NCBI GenBank assembly: GCA_046295215.1
Contig: JBKBNP010000009.1
Location: 19,784 to 83,783, forward strand
Direction of reading: 5' to 3'
Length of the DNA stretch: 64,000 nucleotides
Source: Szabonella sp046295215
GTDB taxonomy: Bacteria; Pseudomonadota; Alphaproteobacteria; Rhodobacterales; Rhodobacteraceae
Position numbers and translations under genes: made by a program. Under the pieces are notes generated by a model, which was not told the origin of the DNA, did not search any database, and saw nothing but the letters and a program-made list of their open reading frames with translations. This document shows, in pieces, positions 1 to 9,088 of this stretch. Positions within the stretch are counted from its first letter, which is position 1. The number at the start of each line of letters is the position of its first letter.

Positions 1-414
1 GATCGTCACCATGGTCTGACGCAGTTCCTCCCCTTCCATCCGGCGAAAGACCTGATGTTGCAGCAAAAGCCCGAGTGCTGCGATGATGACGAACACCACC
101 GGAAAGGCGAGGAGCCAGTAGCCCGTCGCCTCGGACACCTCGAACCCGATATAGCCGCCGAGCAGGTAGAGCGAACCATGTGCGAGGTTGACGTTGCGCA
201 TCAGCCCGAAGATCAGCGTGAAGCCAGCGGCCACAAGAAAATAGAGCGCCCCCAGCGTCACCCCGGAAAACACGGCGTTGAGAAATACCCGCTTGCGCCC
301 GAAGGACTCTTCCATGCCTGCCGACCAGGGCGCCAGCACCAGCCAGAGGAACACCGCCAGCACAAGGGCGATGATCCCCGACCAGACCGGTCTTTTCGCA
401 ACAAAATCCCGCAT
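1..414 (-). CDS. Branched-chain amino acid type ABC transporter permease, LivH-like (partial)
   Basis: The frame opens at the ATG at 414 and runs off the left edge after 138 codons, so the C-terminal half or more is missing. An N-terminal membrane segment (about residues 12-30) is followed by the hydrophobic stretch GALYFLVAAGFTLIFG and by NLAHGSLYLLGGY, which is typical of LivH permeases of the hydrophobic amino acid uptake family. It would sit in the inner membrane and work with the binding protein encoded at 2751-4004. The rest of the transporter (LivM, LivG, LivF) presumably lies to the left of the window. Substrate is inferred only from the neighbouring hydantoinase genes. Confidence 0.9.
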   Translation of the reverse strand, partial: MRDFVAKRPVWSGIIALVLAVFLWLVLAPWSAGMEESFGRKRVFLNAVFSGVTLGALYFLVAAGFTLIFGLMRNVNLAHGSLYLLGGYIGFEVSEATGYWLLAFPVVFVIIAALGLLLQHQVFRRMEGEELRQTMVTI

Positions 415-538
415 GCGACGCCCAGACCCTCCCCTGTCCGATCAAGCCCCTGTCCTGATGCCCCGACCCTACTGCGCGCGGGCGAAAACCCCATACCCGA
501 CAGTCTTGCGGTTCGGCACGATGTCCGAAAAGGGATCG

Positions 539-1375
539 CTACATCAGCACGCGCTGCGCGCTGCGGCGATAGACGGAGGGCGGCACAACCCCGTTGGCGA
601 TGAAAAAGCGCGAAAAACTGGCCTGGCTGGAGAACCCGAGATCAAGCCCGATATCCGTGACGGGCTGGCCGGTTGCCGTCAGCCGCTCGATGGCGCGCTC
701 CATGCGCAGCGCATTGAGGTAGACATTCGGCGTCACCCCCACATGCGAGCGGAAAAGCTTGTAGAAATGCGGGCGCGACAGGCCCGCCTCGCGCGCGATG
801 TCGTCGAGTTCCAGCATCTCGCCCAGCCGTTCCTGCAACGCACGCATCGCCTTCCGGATGCGGAAGTCGCGGGTGGTGAGGTCGGGGCCGGTGAAGGCGG
901 GGCCGCGCTGGGTCCATTGCCAGGACTGGTCGAACGCGGCCTGCGTCAGCGTGCAGAGCCGGTCCTCGAACAAGGGGTCGTCGCCGTCAGGATCGGCCAT
1001 TGCATGCGCCGCGCCATAGACAAGCCGGGCCAGATGGTCGGTCACCTCCACCCCCACCCGCCCGAAGCGCAGCGACGACGAGGCGTGGCGGCTCGCCTCC
1101 AGAAACCAGACGGGGCGGATATAGAGAACCAGCGCCAGCGTCGGCGTGCGGAAATCCAGTGTTTCATAATAATGCGCCTGCCAGGGGCTGATCGCCACAG
1201 CCTGACCGGGGGCAAGCGGAAAGACGCGGTCCTCCACCACCACCTGACCGGGGGGGCCCTGGACATGGAATATCAGATGGCCCTCGCGATGCCCGTGGGG
1301 CACCATCGATTTGTCCATCGAATAGAGGCAGACACGTCCGAAATCGCCGTGAAACACGGCTACGGCATTACTCAT
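539..1375 (-). CDS. AraC family transcriptional regulator
   Basis: 278-residue regulator. The N-terminal half looks like an AraC-type cupin sensor (VEDRVFPLAPGQAVAISPW). The C-terminal ~100 residues hold two helix-turn-helix units, visible as AREAGLSRPHFYKLFR and DIGLDLGFSSQASFSRFF. The ATG at 1375 is chosen over the upstream start at 1459 because GGGAGG lies just before it. It sits between the permease and the rest of the ureide cluster on the same strand, so it probably controls this cluster in response to the substrate; that is inference from position. The family call is firm; the ligand is unknown. Confidence 0.93.
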   Translation of the reverse strand: MSNAVAVFHGDFGRVCLYSMDKSMVPHGHREGHLIFHVQGPPGQVVVEDRVFPLAPGQAVAISPWQAHYYETLDFRTPTLALVLYIRPVWFLEASRHASSSLRFGRVGVEVTDHLARLVYGAAHAMADPDGDDPLFEDRLCTLTQAAFDQSWQWTQRGPAFTGPDLTTRDFRIRKAMRALQERLGEMLELDDIAREAGLSRPHFYKLFRSHVGVTPNVYLNALRMERAIERLTATGQPVTDIGLDLGFSSQASFSRFFIANGVVPPSVYRRSAQRVLM

Positions 1376-1525
1376 AGTCCTCCCTCCCGCATTCTCCCGA
1401 TGCAGTCCTGTGGTATGGTAGCGTGATTCCCCGATTGCACAAGCACAGTTGTCCGCCATCGCACCGGGCCGGGTCCGGGTGGGGTGCGGGCCGGGCCTGC
1501 GACCGGACGCGCGTCGGGAAGCGGA

Positions 1526-2590
1526 TCATGCGGCGGCGGCCTCCAGCAGGTCGCGGTAATCCTGCGCGGTGGCATGGCGCGGATTGGTGCGGTTGGCGAT
1601 GTCCTCGGCGGCGCGCGCGGCAACCCCGGCCCGGCGGTCCACGGACAGCGACAGGCCCGCAAGCGTGACGGGCAGACCCAGCCGCGCGCCGAGATCGGCC
1701 AGCGACTGCGCAAGGTCGCGCCCCATCGGCAGGCCCATCGCCTCGGAAATCGCGGTGAAGCGGGTCTGGGCGGCAGGCGCGTTGAAGCGCAGCACCGGTG
1801 GCAGCAGCGCCGCGTGAAATCGACCATGCGGCGGGGCGGGCGTCAGGTCCGCCTCCAGCGCCTGGGCGAGCGCATGGGTGGCCCCGAGCCCCTTCTGCCC
1901 GGCCAGCGCGCCATTTAGGGCGGCGGCCATCATCTCGCGCCGCGCGTCATAATCGCCCCCCGCCGTCACCGCGCGGTCAATCCAGCGCGCCGCACGGCGC
2001 AACCCGTCCAGCGCCATGCCATCGGCAGGCGGGTTCCAGGTGGTGCTGAGATAGGTCTCCACGCAATGCACGATCACATCCATGCCTGCGGCGGCGGTCA
2101 CCTCGGGCCCGGCCCAGAGCGTCAGCGTCGGGTCGCACAGCACGACCGAGGGCAGCGGCCGGCAATCGGCGCGCAGCAATCCCTTGGCGGTGACGGCGAC
2201 ATCGGGCAGGCCGATGGCGGCGGTGGTGGTGGGCACGGCGATGACGGGGACCGTGCGGGGTGCCGCCCCCGGCGCGTCACGCAGCGCATGGGCGAGGTCA
2301 ATCGCGCGGTCCATCGCCTGCGGGCCGCCAAGCGCCAGAACCCCGTCGCAACCGGCCTCCAGCATCAGGGCGCGCAGATCGGCCAGCGGGCGCGCGGCAT
2401 CGCTGCGCGTCAGGTCACATTCGACGGGCAGCAGGCATTCGATCCGGTCGGCAAGCTGTTCCGGCCCGGCCAGCCCATCGGCCAGCAACAGCACATGGCG
2501 CAGGCCAAGGCGGTTGATTTCCTCGGGCAGCGCATCCTCGACCACGGAATCGGCGAAATGGATGCGGGTGAGATAAGCAATGAGAGACAA
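1526..2590 (-). CDS. Iron-containing alcohol dehydrogenase family protein, atypical active site
   Basis: 354 residues when started at the TTG at 2590, which follows AGGAGG by 9 nt; an in-frame TTG at 2635 has no such site. The fold is that of Fe-ADH/maleylacetate reductase/glycerol dehydrogenase relatives: Rossmann-like N-half, then the metal-site helices. Candidate metal ligands Asp171, His175, His239 and His255 are all present (GMDVIVHCVE, GLGATHA, PPHG). The second histidine of the usual HAxAH motif is Gln243, and the usual GGGS and TTAGTGSE motifs read ALGGPQ and TTTAAIGLPD. It may reduce or oxidise an intermediate of the ureide pathway, or no longer be a classical dehydrogenase. Function not assigned further. 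Confidence 0.8.
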   Translation of the reverse strand: MSLIAYLTRIHFADSVVEDALPEEINRLGLRHVLLLADGLAGPEQLADRIECLLPVECDLTRSDAARPLADLRALMLEAGCDGVLALGGPQAMDRAIDLAHALRDAPGAAPRTVPVIAVPTTTAAIGLPDVAVTAKGLLRADCRPLPSVVLCDPTLTLWAGPEVTAAAGMDVIVHCVETYLSTTWNPPADGMALDGLRRAARWIDRAVTAGGDYDARREMMAAALNGALAGQKGLGATHALAQALEADLTPAPPHGRFHAALLPPVLRFNAPAAQTRFTAISEAMGLPMGRDLAQSLADLGARLGLPVTLAGLSLSVDRRAGVAARAAEDIANRTNPRHATAQDYRDLLEAAAA

Positions 2591-2750
2591 GACAGCGTGC
2601 CTCCTGTCAGCCGTTCGGAACCGCACGAACGGCAATCACCGGCCAGCCCCCGCAAAGAACGGAAGCGAAAGCCGCAAGCGGGGGCGCGCGGGCCGGATCA
2701 AGCCCGCCCGCGCGCCCCCTTTGTCAACTGGTCAGGTCGGACCGGCTGGA

Positions 2751-4004
2751 TCAGCCGCCCCGCAGCGCATCGCAATCTGGCGTATCGCGCGAGGGCAGGC
2801 CCATGGCGCGGAATTCATCCGCCGTCATGCCGAGCGTCTGGGTTACACCGTCCTGACGCGCCTTGAACACCGATTGCAGGTTGCCGTCCGATCCCTCGAC
2901 CACTTCGGTCACAAAGACCGAGCCGGTGGCCTGGCGGTTCTCGTTCAGCGTGATCGTGCCCAGCGGCGAGACCAGTTCCAGCCCGGCAAGCGCCGCGTGG
3001 AATTTTGCCTGCCCGTCGGACAGATCGCCCTCGACCTCGTTCAGAGCCTGGATCGCGGCAAGGGTCGCGACATAGTAGCCGACGCCGAACAGCGAGGGCA
3101 CCTTGGACGCATCACCCTCGAAGGCGCGATAGGCGGCCATGTAGTCCTGCCAGGCCGGATCGGGGTTGTCGGGGGCGAAGGCGCCCGAGGTCGGCGTGCC
3201 GATCAGCGCATCCTTGGCCCGCCCGCGCGAGGTCAGCACGGTGGCATCGGCCATGATCGTGCCGCCGATCAGGTTGGTTTCGGCCCCCGCCTGTTCATAC
3301 TGGTTGAGGAAGTTGATTGCATCCGTGCCGCCCATGCCCAGATAGATCGCATCCACATCGTCGGGCATCTGCGCGATCACGCCGCCGAAGTCGGATGATC
3401 CGAGCGGCACCCAGAACCGTTCCACCAGATCGCCGCCCGCGCGGCAGAAATCCACCGCAAAGCCGAGGAAGTTGGTATAGCCGAAGGAATAGTCGGCGGC
3501 GATGGAGGCGACCTTGGTCCAGCCCTTTTCCTTGACGACATAGGTGCCGAGCCCCTGCCCCCACTGCGCCCCGTCCAGGTTGAAGCGGAAGAAGTTCGCC
3601 GCCGGATCGACCCAGGTGGTTTCCAGCGCGCCGGAAATGCCGTTGATGACCGTCTTGTCGGGGATCGTCTTGGCATAGTCGCGCATCGCGATGCCTTCGG
3701 AGCCGGACAGCGGGCCGATGATGAAATCCACCCCGTCCTGCTCGATCAGCTTGCGGGCCTGACGGATGGTGGTGTCGGGCGTGGTGTCGGTGGGGGCAAC
3801 GATGGTTTCGATCTTCTTGCCGCCCGCCATGCCGCCTGCCTGACTGAGGGCAAGTTCGACATTGCGCACGCCATCGGCGCCACCTGCCGCAAAGGCGCCT
3901 TCCAGCGCCACGAGTATTCCGATCTTGATACTGTCCTGCGCCAATGCGGCACCGGGCAGAACGAGTGCGGCCGCCGAAACGGACGCCACAAGCCATTTAC
4001 GCAT
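2751..4004 (-). CDS. Periplasmic substrate-binding protein of a liv-type ABC transporter
   Basis: 417 residues with a clear Sec signal peptide; cleavage is expected after ALA at residue 22. The mature protein is a type I periplasmic binding protein of the LivK group: it begins IKIGILVALEGAF and has the FIIGPLSGSEG box seen in amide/urea/amino acid binders. It would capture solute for the permease encoded at 1-414. It lies between the Fe-ADH-like gene and the hydantoinase, all on the minus strand, so the ligand may be a hydantoin, ureide or N-carbamoyl amino acid. That substrate is inferred, not read from the protein. Confidence 0.93.
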   Translation of the reverse strand: MRKWLVASVSAAALVLPGAALAQDSIKIGILVALEGAFAAGGADGVRNVELALSQAGGMAGGKKIETIVAPTDTTPDTTIRQARKLIEQDGVDFIIGPLSGSEGIAMRDYAKTIPDKTVINGISGALETTWVDPAANFFRFNLDGAQWGQGLGTYVVKEKGWTKVASIAADYSFGYTNFLGFAVDFCRAGGDLVERFWVPLGSSDFGGVIAQMPDDVDAIYLGMGGTDAINFLNQYEQAGAETNLIGGTIMADATVLTSRGRAKDALIGTPTSGAFAPDNPDPAWQDYMAAYRAFEGDASKVPSLFGVGYYVATLAAIQALNEVEGDLSDGQAKFHAALAGLELVSPLGTITLNENRQATGSVFVTEVVEGSDGNLQSVFKARQDGVTQTLGMTADEFRAMGLPSRDTPDCDALRGG

Positions 4005-4203
4005 GTTTTCCTCCCTGAGTTGCCTTGAGGCGCGAGGCCGGGACGACCCCGGTGGCCTTTGTGGCCGATGCCCTGAAGGCTCGTTTTCAAGACCTCAAGG
4101 CTAGGCGGGGGCCGGGCGCACAAGCGATGCCCGCCAATGCGCCGCCATATCCGAGGGTCTGTTTTTACGGAAATCCGGGGGCAGGCGGCGGGCGGGCGGC
4201 GGA

Positions 4204-5634
4204 TCAGTCCAGCCCATGCCGCACGGGATGGGGGGCCATGGCGGGGCTTTTGTCCATCGCCACGCGGCGGCCGGACCCGGGACGGGCCAGCACGCGGCCC
4301 GCCTGCACCACCACCTCGCCGCGCCGCAGCACGGTCTCGGGCCAGCCTGTCACCCGCCGCCCCGCCCAGGGATTGTATCCGGTGCCGTCGAGCGTGTCGC
4401 CCAGCACGACCTCGCGCCCGGGGTTCCAGATCGCGATATCGGCCTCCATCCCCGCTGCGATGCGGCCCTTGCCCGTCAGCCCGAAAGTCCGCGCAGGCAT
4501 GGTCGCGGTCAGGTCGACGAAGCGCTCGGGGCCGAGTCTGCCGCCCGCACCCGCACCGCCCGAAACCATCGCGTCGAACATCAGCGGCAGGCGCATCTGC
4601 AACCCCGGCAGGCCATTTGCGATGCGGGAAAAGGGGGCTTCCGCCCCATGGGCGAACTTGCCGCTGGCATCCAGCCGGTAGGGCGCGTGATCGGAGGTGA
4701 CGGCGGCCAGATCCCCCGTCGCAAGCCCGGACCAGAGGGCGGCCTGATCCTCCGCGTCACGCTGGGGCGGGCTGCACAGGTATCCGGCGGCATCGGCCAT
4801 GGGCGCTTCCAGCACATCGACGGTCTGAAAGAGGTAATGCGGGCAGGTTTCCCCCATCACCGGCGCCCCCCGCGCCCGGGCCGCGCGCAGCACCGCCAGC
4901 ACCTCGGCGCAGGAAATGTGGAAGAGCATGACCGGTTGGCCTGTGAACTCGGCAAACAGGCAGATCCGGCTGACCGCCTCCACCTCGGCAAGCTTCGGGT
5001 GCGCGATGGCATGGTGGCGCGGCGCGGTGCGGCCTGCGGCCAGCAGGCGCGCGGTCATCCAGCGGATCATCCCGTCATTTTCGGCATGGACGCAGACAAG
5101 GCCGCCCTGCCCCCGCACGGTCTGGAGGATGTCGAGGATCGCCACATCCTCCACCCGCACCTTGTCATAGACGGTGAAGATCTTGACCGACCGGTGGCCG
5201 CGATCCATCAGCGCGGGCAGGTCATGGCTCAGCGTGGTGCCGCCCGTATCCGACAGGATCATGTGGAAGGCATAGTCCCCCATCGCGCCCGCCGCCGCCC
5301 GCGCCTCATATTCCGCCACCACCTGCGCAAGGTTCATCCCCGGATGCTGCGCCGCGAAAGAGACGGTCGTGGTGGTGCCCCCGGCAAGCGCGGAGCGTGT
5401 GGCCGTCTCGAACGTGTCGGCATTCATCAGACCCGCGCCCGAAAGCTGTTCGATATGGCAGTGGCTGTCCACGCCGCCGGGCATCACGAGCTGGCCCGCC
5501 GCGTCGATCCTGCGGCCCGGAAGCCCCGTCGCATCCCCGACCGAGATCACCCTGTCGCCCCGGATCACCACATCCGCAGCACCCCGCCCGTCCGGCCCGA
5601 CCACGATGCCGCCCGCGATGATGAGATCGTCCAT
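4204..5634 (-). CDS. Dihydropyrimidinase / D-hydantoinase family amidohydrolase
   Basis: 476 residues from the ATG at 5634; the upstream extension to 5694 lacks family similarity. This cyclic amidohydrolase opens hydantoin or dihydropyrimidine rings to N-carbamoyl amino acids. The binuclear metal site is complete: His58 and His60 (VDSHCHI), Lys151 expected to be carbamylated (VKIFTVYD), His183 (CVHAEND), His239 (LFHISC) and Asp315 (TSDHAPY). Tyr156 and Ser288 match substrate-contact positions of hydantoinases. Length fits the family. It diverges from the VOC and racemase genes across a 137-bp spacer. Allantoinase-like or other ureide specificity cannot be excluded. Confidence 0.9.
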   Translation of the reverse strand: MDDLIIAGGIVVGPDGRGAADVVIRGDRVISVGDATGLPGRRIDAAGQLVMPGGVDSHCHIEQLSGAGLMNADTFETATRSALAGGTTTTVSFAAQHPGMNLAQVVAEYEARAAAGAMGDYAFHMILSDTGGTTLSHDLPALMDRGHRSVKIFTVYDKVRVEDVAILDILQTVRGQGGLVCVHAENDGMIRWMTARLLAAGRTAPRHHAIAHPKLAEVEAVSRICLFAEFTGQPVMLFHISCAEVLAVLRAARARGAPVMGETCPHYLFQTVDVLEAPMADAAGYLCSPPQRDAEDQAALWSGLATGDLAAVTSDHAPYRLDASGKFAHGAEAPFSRIANGLPGLQMRLPLMFDAMVSGGAGAGGRLGPERFVDLTATMPARTFGLTGKGRIAAGMEADIAIWNPGREVVLGDTLDGTGYNPWAGRRVTGWPETVLRRGEVVVQAGRVLARPGSGRRVAMDKSPAMAPHPVRHGLD

Positions 5635-5771
5635 TGCCTGCCCCGCTGCGCCTGTCGGGGGCGAGCCTAGCGCGGTGGGGCGGGGCTTGGCCATTGGTCA
5701 TTGACGCCACGGCCCGCCGGGGTAGCCTGCGCCCATCGGTCCGGCAGGATCATACGGGCGGGAGGCGTGGC

Positions 5772-6179
5772 ATGGACAGGGGCGGGACAGCGGCACCGGG
5801 CGGAGTGGATCTCGCGATCACCTTCCTTTATTTCCGCGACCTGCCGCGCGCCTGTGCCTTCTATGAAACGGTGCTGGGTCTGAACCTCGCCATCGATCAG
5901 GGCTGGTCGAGGATCTACCGCATCGCGGGGGCGGCCCATGTCGGACTGGTGGACGAGACACGCGGCATGCACCGCGCCGCTGACCCCAAGCCCGTGCAGA
6001 TCTGCCTGCGGGTGGCGGAACTGGACCGCTGGCACGCATGGGCCGCCACTCAGGGCGTGGCGGGTCTGACCGCGCCGCGCGACAATCCCGCCCTCGGCAT
6101 CCGGGCCTTTGTGTTCAACGATCCCGAAGGCTATCAGATCGAGGTGCAAAGCGTTCTGCGGACCGGGGGCGGCGCATGA
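5772..6179 (+). CDS. VOC family protein (glyoxalase/bleomycin resistance fold)
   Basis: 135 residues. The start at 5772 is set by GGAGG six bases upstream. Two beta-alpha-beta-beta-beta modules are visible: FLYFRDLPRACAFYETVLGL at the N-terminus and RAFVFNDPEGYQIEV at the C-terminus, the usual signature of vicinal oxygen chelate proteins. Enzymes of this fold include glyoxalases, epimerases and dioxygenases; the reaction here is unknown. It overlaps the next gene by four bases (ATGA), so the two are translationally coupled and probably act in the same ureide pathway. Confidence 0.85.
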   Translation: MDRGGTAAPGGVDLAITFLYFRDLPRACAFYETVLGLNLAIDQGWSRIYRIAGAAHVGLVDETRGMHRAADPKPVQICLRVAELDRWHAWAATQGVAGLTAPRDNPALGIRAFVFNDPEGYQIEVQSVLRTGGGA

Positions 6180-6835
6180 CCATCCATATCCTGAACCCCA
6201 ATTCCAGCGCGGTGGTGACGGCGGGCATCGACCGCGCGGTGGAGGCGATGCGGGCGGCAAGCCCGGTGCCGATCCTGTGCCACAGCCTGCCCGACGGCCC
6301 GCCCGGGATCGAGACGCAGGCCCATGTGGACGGGGTGGTGATGCCCTTGCTCGCACAAGCGAGGGGGCTGGAGGCAGGGGCCTCGGCCTTTGTCATCGCC
6401 TGCTATTCCGATCCCGGCCTTGCCGCGCTGCGCGAGGCCAGCGCGCGGCCCGTCCTCGGCATAGCCGAGGCGGCGGTGCTGACGGCGATGACCATGGGGC
6501 AGCGGTTCGGGGTGGTGTCGATCCTCGCCCGGTCCGTGCCGCGCCATATGCGGCAGCTTGCCATGATGGGGCTCACGGACCGGCTGGCCGCCGATCTGCC
6601 GCTGGATCTGGGCGTGGCGGATCTGGCCGACCGGGAGCGGACATGGGGGCGACTGGTGGAGGTCGGCGAGGTGCTGGCGGGAAGGGGGGCGGAGGTGGTG
6701 ATCCTTGGCTGTGCCGGGATGGCGGGCTATCGCGCGGAGTTGTCGGCGCATCTGGGCCTGCCGGTGATCGACCCGGTGCAGGCGGGCTGTGCCATGGCCA
6801 TCGGGCGCGTAGCGCTGGCGCAGGCGGCGGGGTAG
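6176..6835 (+). CDS. Aspartate/glutamate racemase family protein, hydantoin racemase-like
   Basis: 219 residues, starting inside the stop codon of the VOC gene. It begins IHILNPNSSAVVT, the typical start of hydantoin racemases, and carries the two catalytic cysteines of the family at Cys76 (ACYSDPG) and Cys179 (LGCAGM). Such enzymes interconvert D- and L-5-substituted hydantoins so that a stereospecific hydantoinase can use both forms. This fits the divergent hydantoinase at 4204-5634. Other members of the Asp/Glu racemase superfamily, such as maleate isomerase or arylmalonate decarboxylase, are less likely given the two cysteines and the context. Confidence 0.85.
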   Translation: MTIHILNPNSSAVVTAGIDRAVEAMRAASPVPILCHSLPDGPPGIETQAHVDGVVMPLLAQARGLEAGASAFVIACYSDPGLAALREASARPVLGIAEAAVLTAMTMGQRFGVVSILARSVPRHMRQLAMMGLTDRLAADLPLDLGVADLADRERTWGRLVEVGEVLAGRGAEVVILGCAGMAGYRAELSAHLGLPVIDPVQAGCAMAIGRVALAQAAG

Positions 6836-6838
6836 CGG

Positions 6839-7876
6839 ATGGGGCTGGCGGGGCGGATCGGGGCGGGGCTGGCGCGGCGGGCAGGGGACTGGCGCGACCG
6901 GTTTGCGCTCTGGCACGAAAGCCGGGTGATCCACGGGCCGGGGCGGGTGACGCTGGGGCCGACCGGTTGCGCGGTGGTCACGCTGATGAAGGATGCCGAA
7001 TGGTTCATCGGCCCGTTCATCGCCCATCATCAGGCGCGCGGTGCCGCGCATGTCGTGGTGATCGACAACGGCTCCAGCGACCGGACGGTGGAGATTGCCG
7101 CAGGCTTTGCCGATGTGACGGTGGTGCGCAACCGGATGGCGGTGAAGCAGCATGAGAGCCTGATGCGCGCGGGCATCTCCCGCAAGGTGCTGAAGGGCGG
7201 CTGGGTGCTGTTCGCCGATGCGGACGAGATGTTCGAGGCCCCTTTGCTGGACGGGCGGGCGGATGCCCTGCCACGCCTTGCGGCCTATCTGGAGCGGCAC
7301 GGCTATACCGCGATGCTGGCGCAGATGCTGGATATGCTGACGGTGCAACCCTATGGCACCACGAAAGGGCTGGATTACCCGGCCTCGATTGCCGCCTTCG
7401 ACCGCTGGGCGGCGGGGGATCTGACCGCCCTGCCCTATCACGCGCCCGAGAACCGGCTGGCCTGGTTCCTGCGCGACAATATCTGCGAGGATCCTGATAC
7501 CAAGCTGCTGATCGGAGGCGCGCGGAGGGCACTGTTCGGGGAGGAATGTTACCTTTTCAAACATTCCATGGTGCGCAACCGGGCGGGGGTGGACCTGATG
7601 CGCCATCCGCATTGCGCGGGGGGCGTCCGGGTGGCGGATGCGACGGGCCTCCTGCGGCACTACAAGCTGGCGGGGGACTGGATGGCGCGCGACCGGGCAA
7701 CGGTGCTGGCAGGCACATGGGACCATGCCGAGGATGCACGACGGCTGGCGGCGGTGACGGCGGGCGACAGGTTCGTGCCGGAGGTGGCCGGGGCGCAGGC
7801 CTATGGCGGAACGGCGGGGCTGATCGGGGCGGGGTTTCTCCATGCCTCGGCGCGCTATCGGGCGGAGATGGGGTGA
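6839..7876 (+). CDS. Glycosyltransferase family 2 protein
   Basis: 345 residues, beginning 3 bases after the racemase stop. The N-terminal part has a GT-A type core: CAVVTLMKDAEWFIGPFIAH, then VVIDNGSSDRT and the acidic FADADE motif that binds metal and nucleotide sugar. This short variant of GT2 is common in Rhodobacteraceae and is usually tied to surface polysaccharide or unknown glycan synthesis. Despite the tight spacing, I see no functional link to the racemase and suspect it is simply cotranscribed. The acceptor is unknown. Confidence 0.82.
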   Translation: MGLAGRIGAGLARRAGDWRDRFALWHESRVIHGPGRVTLGPTGCAVVTLMKDAEWFIGPFIAHHQARGAAHVVVIDNGSSDRTVEIAAGFADVTVVRNRMAVKQHESLMRAGISRKVLKGGWVLFADADEMFEAPLLDGRADALPRLAAYLERHGYTAMLAQMLDMLTVQPYGTTKGLDYPASIAAFDRWAAGDLTALPYHAPENRLAWFLRDNICEDPDTKLLIGGARRALFGEECYLFKHSMVRNRAGVDLMRHPHCAGGVRVADATGLLRHYKLAGDWMARDRATVLAGTWDHAEDARRLAAVTAGDRFVPEVAGAQAYGGTAGLIGAGFLHASARYRAEMG

Positions 7877-7930
7877 GGCGGCGGACGGGCGCCGGTTCTG
7901 GCAACGCCCGCGCCGTTATCCGTTGTGGAA

Positions 7931-7979
7931 CGGGGGCCAGCCCCCGCACCCCCGAGGTATTTCGGCCAGGATGAAAGGG
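7931..7979 (+). repeat. Intergenic hairpin-tail element, copy 1
   Basis: Hairpin CGGGGGCCAGCCCCCG (7931-7946) followed by CCCCCGAGGTATTT and GGCCAGGATGAAAG. It follows the glycosyltransferase stop in the same orientation and lies between convergent genes, so it may act as a transcript end. Member of the repeat family described in the findings. Confidence 0.8.
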
Positions 7980-8015
7980 AAAGAACAGCCGTTGCACTGG
8001 TGGGCGGGAGGCGGG

Positions 8016-8858
8016 TCATTCGCCTTGTTGCAGGAGGGCGGCGAGGCCGCTGCGATAGTCGGGATATAGGAGTTGCACGCCGAGGTCGCGCTTGATGCGG
8101 TCGTTGCGCACCCGCTTGCTTTCGGCATAGAAGCTGCGCGCCATCGGGGACATTTCTGCGGTTTCCCAATCCTCTGCCGGGGGAAGGGGAAGGCCCAGAA
8201 GATGGGCCGCGTGGCCGATCACATCCTCGGGCGGGGCGGGGTCGTCGTCGCAGAGATTGTAGACCGCGCCGGGGGCAGGGGCGGCGATGGAGGCGGCCAG
8301 CACCTGTGCGATATCCTCGACATGGATGCGGGAAAACACCTGTCCGGGCTTGACGATGCGCCGGGCAGTGCCGTCGCGAACCTTGGCGAAGGGGCCGCGC
8401 CCGGGGCCGTAGATGCCCGCAAGCCGGAAGATGTGGAGAGGCAGGCCGAGGGATTGCCAGCCGGCCTCTGCCGCGATGCGCCACTGGCCGCGACGGGTGG
8501 AGGCGGCGAGCGGTGTGGTTTCGTCCACCCAGCCGCCCTGATGGTCGCCGTAAACCCCGGTGGTGGAGAGATAGCCCGCCCAGCGCGGCCGTGCCGCCGC
8601 GAGTTCCGCGCCATGGGCGGCCAGCAGCGGATCCCCCGCCGCATCGGGGCCGATGGAGGACAACAGATGCGTGGCCTGCGCAAGTGCGGGGCCGATCGGG
8701 TTGCCCGGCCAGACCAGCGGTTCCACCCCGGTCGCGGCGAGCCGTGCGGCCCCTTCGGCGCTGCGGGTGGTGCCGATGATCCGCCAGCCCTGCGGCAGCA
8801 GCCGTCGCGCCAGCGCCTGCGCCGAATAGCCGTGACCGAAGGAAAGAAGCACCTGCAT
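8016..8858 (-). CDS. NAD(P)-dependent epimerase/dehydratase-like SDR protein
   Basis: 280 residues of an extended-type SDR. The N-terminus VLLSFGHGYSAQALARRL is a Rossmann start with a FGHGYSA glycine-rich loop instead of the standard GxxGxxG. GYLSTTGVYGDHQGGWVDE is the catalytic Ser/Thr and Tyr region; the usual YxxxK is replaced by RRGQWRIAAE. RLAGIYGPGRGPF marks the substrate-binding part. This looks like the YeeZ-type group, whose role is not established. Convergent with the glycosyltransferase. Whether it still has dehydrogenase activity is uncertain because the YxxxK lysine is not obvious. Confidence 0.8.
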   Translation of the reverse strand: MQVLLSFGHGYSAQALARRLLPQGWRIIGTTRSAEGAARLAATGVEPLVWPGNPIGPALAQATHLLSSIGPDAAGDPLLAAHGAELAAARPRWAGYLSTTGVYGDHQGGWVDETTPLAASTRRGQWRIAAEAGWQSLGLPLHIFRLAGIYGPGRGPFAKVRDGTARRIVKPGQVFSRIHVEDIAQVLAASIAAPAPGAVYNLCDDDPAPPEDVIGHAAHLLGLPLPPAEDWETAEMSPMARSFYAESKRVRNDRIKRDLGVQLLYPDYRSGLAALLQQGE

Positions 8859-9088
8859 GGCCGCACTATTCCCGCGCCCCGCTGCGGGCGCAAGGGGCGG
8901 CGGGCGGGGCGGGTGTCATTGCCGCGTCATGCCGCCGGGTGATAGGTCGGGCGATAGGAGGCGGCGCCCGGCCCCCCGAAAGCGCGGGCGAGGGTCGCCC
9001 ATCCAACGAAGGATTGCCGCCGGGGGGGCTTGCCCCCTCCCCCCGGTTTCGGGTTAGATGCCGGATCATCTGAAAGAAGCATGCCGTG

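Noticed and set aside
9026..9048. Thirteenth hairpin-tail element before amn
   Set aside because: A G/C hairpin is present but the conserved tail is missing, so it is not counted.
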